Source: Gordionus sp. m RMFG-2023
Lineage: Eukaryota; Nematomorpha; Gordioida; Chordodea; Parachordodidae
DNA length: 64,000 nucleotides
Direction: 5' to 3'
NCBI RefSeq assembly: GCF_954871325.1
Contig: NC_088775.1
Span: 10,331,561-10,395,560 of the forward strand
Part shown: positions 59,899 through 64,000 of the stretch, piece by piece
Layout: each line of letters begins with the position of its first letter
How positions within the stretch are numbered: position 1 is the first letter of the stretch
The notes under the pieces: model-generated
Database searches by the model: none
What the model was told of the DNA's origin: nothing
What the model saw: only the letters and a program-made list of their open reading frames with translations
Position numbers and translations under genes: made by a program

Positions 59899-62740
59899 CT
59901 TTAAATTAATAGTAAAAAGAAAATCAAACCTGAAATCAAATTAGATCTTCATAAATTTTGTTCTCGTAACAATATTAAATTGCCGACATAAAATTTCTTA
60001 AGAAGAGACTAATGGAATAAAATTACTCTTAAAATCTCAAGAATAGGTTTATATGCCCTATATATCAGCAGAGACCTGAAGGCCCGCCCTGCACTGGGTG
60101 GGTTGAATTTAATTTTTTTAAATATACACGTGGGCCTAAAAATTTTTTAAAAAATCCGGGCCGGGCCGAAAATCTGCAGGTCTCTGCTATATATTAAGCA
60201 TGAAATCTATAAATTTATTGAATATATTAATAAAGATATTCAAATTTTAGTAAATTATACAAATCAAAATGAAGGCCACTCTAATATCCGAGAAAATTTT
60301 TTTTTATAAAAGTATAAGTTTTGTAATTATATTATATGTTTTCATGATTTGTGTCTGCTATTGTTTTCTTTTTAAAATATTTAAGTTATATTTTTATTGA
60401 ATAATACGCCGTTATCTAACTCTTTTGAACGAAAAAACCCCAAATTCTTAAATTTTATAAAGAAAGGATTTTCATGACAAAATATTTTCTGAAAATACTA
60501 ATGATTAATTTTAATATTTTATAATTTTTATGCAAAAATCTTTCATCACAATTTTTTTATACTCTGGTTCTAAGTAATATGTGTTGTGCTGAAATAAACC
60601 AGTAGATAATATTTGGGCCTTATTTTAAAAAAAATACATAGTCACACATCTGACTTTAAAAAAATGTGATTTGTTAAAAAGGGTTAAATATTTGTGAGAT
60701 TTCCCAAAAGAAAATATGAAAAATTGATTCAATCTTTTTCTAAAAGAATCAATACTGTCAGTGCTTAAAGCGACGTAAACAAATAATTAGATTAGAAATG
60801 GCGACTCTGATTTATCAAACGTTTATGTCGTTCATTTTTATTTAAATACTAACTTTTTAATATCTCATTATTATTAAATGGCTTATTATACCATATATAA
60901 TGTTAAATAAATTAAAGTATTTATGTGATAAACAAAAAATTATTTGGGATAAAAAAAATTATAGTCCGGGGGTTCATTGATATATAATGATAATAAAAAT
61001 TTAAACGATGTCTTATCTTTATCTAAGAGTGACAAATTATTTTCTGAAAATAAATGTATATAAATATAATATAATATATGATCGTTAAATTACTTCATGA
61101 AAAGTTCTGACAAATAAATTGACATCAATTTCTGGGTTGTCTATGTTAAATATTATGGCTGCATTATATGGTCCAGTTACGTCCACCACCAACTATTATT
61201 ATATATATGAAAAGAGGGGAAAATATAATTACTTTATTCCAACTTAGATTCAAATATGAAATGTAATCGTAATAATTATTTAACACACTAAACCAATATA
61301 TAATTTTTCTGAAACGGTTTTAACCCTATTTTTATCTTTTATTACCATTTTTTTACTAACAATTATTAACGAGCTAGAATGTTAAACATTATTAATTTTT
61401 CATGTAACCTCCAATAAAATTTATGGGTAAAAGACTATGATCATACACAATAATATTTCATATATAATTTGGATGTGTAAATTTTTTAGTTTCTTATATT
61501 AATACTGGTATATAAAATATTATTTAACGATTATGAAGAATTAAATCATTTTACAATTTTTTATTTCCGAATTTCTTTATTTTTTTTTAAATATATTATT
61601 TTTAAAACTGTAACTAATCCTTGCCGTTATCCAACCGTAAGCCTCATATTCTATAGTAACCTGAACAGCATTTAGAGCTAGCGAACTCGCGGCGATGTAT
61701 ACAAAATATGATAATAATAATTTATATTAATTTTTGTATACATCGCCGCGAATTCGCACTCTTTAAAGCTCTCGTCTCGAATAAACAAAAAAATACGATA
61801 ATTAAAAAATATTTTTACATAGTAATAATTTTTATTATAAAATGAATGCCAATGAGAAATCAAAATGCAAGCTTTATCATTTAAAAAAATAATAGTGGTC
61901 ATTATATGACTCTACGGTTATGCGATCCGACAACTATTTTATATCTTATATGAAATCAATTTTATATGCAAAAAAGAAGCGTTTTTAGACCCCATAAAAA
62001 TTTTCATGAAGTGGTTTTAAATATTGAGTGGTAAAAAAAAGGATCTTTTAAATTCCCTATTATTTATTAAATATTTATTTAGTGTAAAATCATTATATTA
62101 TTTAATATTACTTTAAAAATATACATAATTTTTAACTTTACCAGATAAGGAAAGGAATGTGTTGTAAGTGGTTTAGCAAAATCTGCCCTATGAATTTCAG
62201 ATAATTTTCCCCAAGAATTATATTTTAAATGTGAATTTTTTCGAATAGTAAAAAAGATTATAATAATATATAAAAAAATTCTTGGCTAAGAGAAATTACT
62301 GAAAATACTTTAATACGATTCTAACCATAATTAGGCTTTACAAAAAAAATTAAAAGGGCGCATGAAATGATTTAATTTTTATTAAAAAAAGCAATGAAAC
62401 ATAACTCTTAATTTTATAAACCCCGGTGACATGTGCTGTACTTTGAAAATAGTAACTATAATACTGTTAATATAATTTAAATATAAGGCATCTGACGATT
62501 TACCTCTGCTTGACTCATTTCTAACTGGTAGTTCGTCTTATTACTAAATAGCTTGCCTATTAAATTCCTACTGTGCCCTTCAAAAAGAGTATTCTCCTGC
62601 GAAACCTCCTCTGAAGTTTCTCTATGGTAGGAGGATTGAATTCTTTCCTTGACCCCATCTAGAGTGTTGTCCAGTGGTATATCTCTAAATTGATGTGTAA
62701 GTTTAAACGATAATATTAGTATTATTACCTGAAAAAACAT
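59692..62740 (-). CDS. Putative secreted protein, three exons, unrecognised
   Basis: Minus-strand exons 62504-62740, 61094-61192 and 59692-59898 are each open, each bounded by plausible splice sites (donors GTAAAT and GTAATT, acceptors ATAATAG and TTTAAAG), and all join at phase 0 to 180 residues. The first 17 residues (MFFQVIILILSFKLTHQ) look like a signal peptide. A hydrophilic stretch with an NKTN glycosylation site follows, then VVDVTGPYNAAIIFNI, NLFVRTFHE and a strand-rich end (KVINGSIVSDSKFY, LPEGFYIRLQRNFKKCDEV). Only one Cys is present, which argues against a cystine-knot ligand. I do not recognise the family. A further small exon could be missing. The start is the first Met of the open exon. 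Confidence 0.6.
60066..60186. mobile_element. hAT-like MITE, CAGAGACCTGC family, perfect 8-bp duplication
   Basis: Ends CAGCAGAGACCTGAAGG and CTGCAGGTCTCTG are inverted. CTATATAT flanks both sides exactly (60058-60065, 60187-60194). At 121 bp it is the shortest member here. It lies in the last intron of the minus-strand secreted-protein gene. Confidence 0.85.
61094..61192 (-). CDS. Secreted-protein gene, exon 2
   Basis: 33 codons, LVVDVTGPYN to VRTFHE, open between the acceptor ATAATAG and the donor GTAATT, phase 0 on both sides. A protein-like composition in a 2.6-kb AT-rich gap makes it stand out. Confidence 0.55.
61681..61757. repeat. Near-perfect 77-bp hairpin, GCGAATTCGC family
   Basis: Arms GCGAACTCGCGGCGATGTAT plus ACAAAA, and TTTTGT plus ATACATCGCCGCGAATTCGC, pair around an AT-rich loop. 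It is the cleanest copy of the hairpin also seen at 25087-25262. Confidence 0.75.
62504..62740 (-). CDS. Secreted-protein gene, exon 1 (signal peptide)
   Basis: Encodes residues 1-79 with the signal peptide and ends at SQAE before GTAAATCG. The codons are less AT-skewed than the flanks. A second donor-like GTAATAAT lies 12 bases after the ATG, so a shorter exon cannot be excluded, but the open frame with a signal peptide favours the long form. Confidence 0.6.
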
Positions 62741-64000
62741 CCCGATCTGTAAATGTTGTAGGTAGTCACCCCATATATATTATTCGATTCACCAATCAAT
62801 TCACAGGCATCGTTAAAATCAATAAAAGTTGCTAAAAAAGATGGATATATATATCATAAAAAAGGGTTAGAATATAGATCAAGAGAAAGTTGTTTTTTAA
62901 ACACTTCCAAATTTCTTTCTTTAATTTATTAAGATTATCCTCAAAAAAAATTTGTTGAAAAGTTATATTTTTAATAAATTATTGTTTACGAAAAGGATAT
63001 TAGTTTTGAACGCAACAAATAAAAAAAGGATTAATAACTAGGATAACTAAACAAATGAGTGGCAAAACTTGAAATTTTATTTATTTTTTTTAAAAAAATT
63101 AAAAAGGATTCTTCTTTAAATAGATGAATTTTAATATTTATTTGTTTCATAAAGATGAGGACCGAACTTGTGGTAAACTCCGCTCTTACATATTGCGTAT
63201 TCCTAGGGTAAACAATATTGATTACTAAACCACACACTTTTTCGTCGGAGAGTGATAGAGGCACATTGGTTTATTTTTTGTTCTAACCCTTAATTAGTTG
63301 CATATTTACCAATCTGGAAAGGTATAAACATATGCTTAACCCTTTAATTATGAGATATGCAAGAATAACTAGTTAATATGGTTATTATTTAACCAATAAT
63401 ATGAGGGATTGTACTATATATTGTTGTTTTAAGAATAGTGGTTTTAATGAATATAAATTTACTGGTTGATAATGTCATCACACATAATATATTAAATCAT
63501 GAATAAGTTTTTAAAAAAAAAGATTTTTTAATAATTTTTTGGATTTTTTTTTAAATTTTTGTATAGAAATTTTTTTATTCATTACTAACTATAAAAAAAG
63601 CTTTTTTTTTGCTGAATTCACAATTAAATAATAACTCAAAATGGCTGTGGACTAGCACACCTTCAGCAGTGCGTCACTAGCCTTTATCAACTCAGGTGGC
63701 TTAATTAAGAAAAATTATGGTGGTTTTTCACCCTCTCTCCATTTTGCCATTTTCCCCGAGTTTCGCCGGGTTACTTTTCCTGGCTGCTGAGAGCATTTGT
63801 AGATGGACAATAATGCGCATCTTTTGTTGCTTCTTTTACCCAAATCTTTCACATTCTAAAAGTCAGACTCTACCTCTTCTCTTCTTTCACTACCTACTTC
63901 TAAATAATTTTAATGACTATATTTTAAATTTACTTTGTTGATTAGCATATTGTGGTTTATTATTATTTAAAGGTATAGTTGAAGGTCAAGTTTTTATATA
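62741..64000. other. Right edge of the window, no clear gene
   Basis: AT-rich. At about 63160-63250 (minus) a segment resembles the SINE head at 22785-22853: GTGTGTGGTTTAGTAATC, then AAGTTCGGTCC in B-box position. The open frame at 63717-63941 has no family features. Confidence 0.45.

Noticed and set aside
61678-61902. Minus-strand 74-residue gene
   Set aside because: It overlaps the GCGAATTCGC hairpin and AT-rich DNA and is poor in protein-like features. It lies within an intron of the better-supported secreted-protein gene.
63717-63941. Plus-strand 74-residue protein with a hydrophobic start
   Set aside because: Phe/Leu/Ser-rich from a pyrimidine-rich tract. No domain and no splice partner could be found before the window edge.

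Overview
The window is strongly AT-rich eukaryotic DNA with GT-AG introns, dense DNA transposons of the hAT type, a Mutator-like element, a Ty3/gypsy fossil and a tRNA-derived SINE. The protein-coding core is a cluster of inward-rectifier potassium channel (Kir) genes. Their pore and hinge motifs (ETQHTIGYG, ITGxxxQG) look most like the arthropod/protostome Irk channels I remember, so the source is very probably an invertebrate animal. I cannot name the species.

Layout. 1-261 holds the 5' end of an unrecognised minus-strand gene that runs off the window. 4498-12214 is an old, broken Ty3/gypsy-type element with 5-bp target duplications; a 3.5-kb foldback element built of head-to-head satellite arrays sits inside it (6053-9539). 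12399-13564 is a non-autonomous hAT-like element. Kir gene A (15491-27937, plus, five exons, 1041 residues) has a very long N-terminal extension and a 7.4-kb last intron full of small transposons and a SINE. After an intergenic stretch with more MITEs comes Kir copy B (33354-35655), which keeps a long open first exon but has lost its ancestral start codon, and its last exon is decayed. Between copies B and C lies a nest of DNA transposons (about 36.0-51.5 kb): a hAT containing a second hAT, which in turn contains a Mutator-like element with GCGA-repeat arms, itself holding two further elements. Kir gene C (52899-57458, plus, two exons, 514 residues) looks intact. On the minus strand, 59692-62740 holds a three-exon gene for a putative 180-residue secreted protein that I could assemble from matching phase-0 splice sites.

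How the genes relate. B and C are close paralogues, similar from about 150 bp upstream of the start through the core, so they come from a fairly recent duplication later spread apart by transposons. A is a more distant relative. It has three introns in the channel core that B and C lack, and shares only the last intron, at the same phase and codon. All three encode a Kir pore; Kir channels work as tetramers, so A and C products could in principle assemble together, but that is inference. The remaining DNA is intergenic or intronic, AT-rich, and mostly shows only transposon debris.
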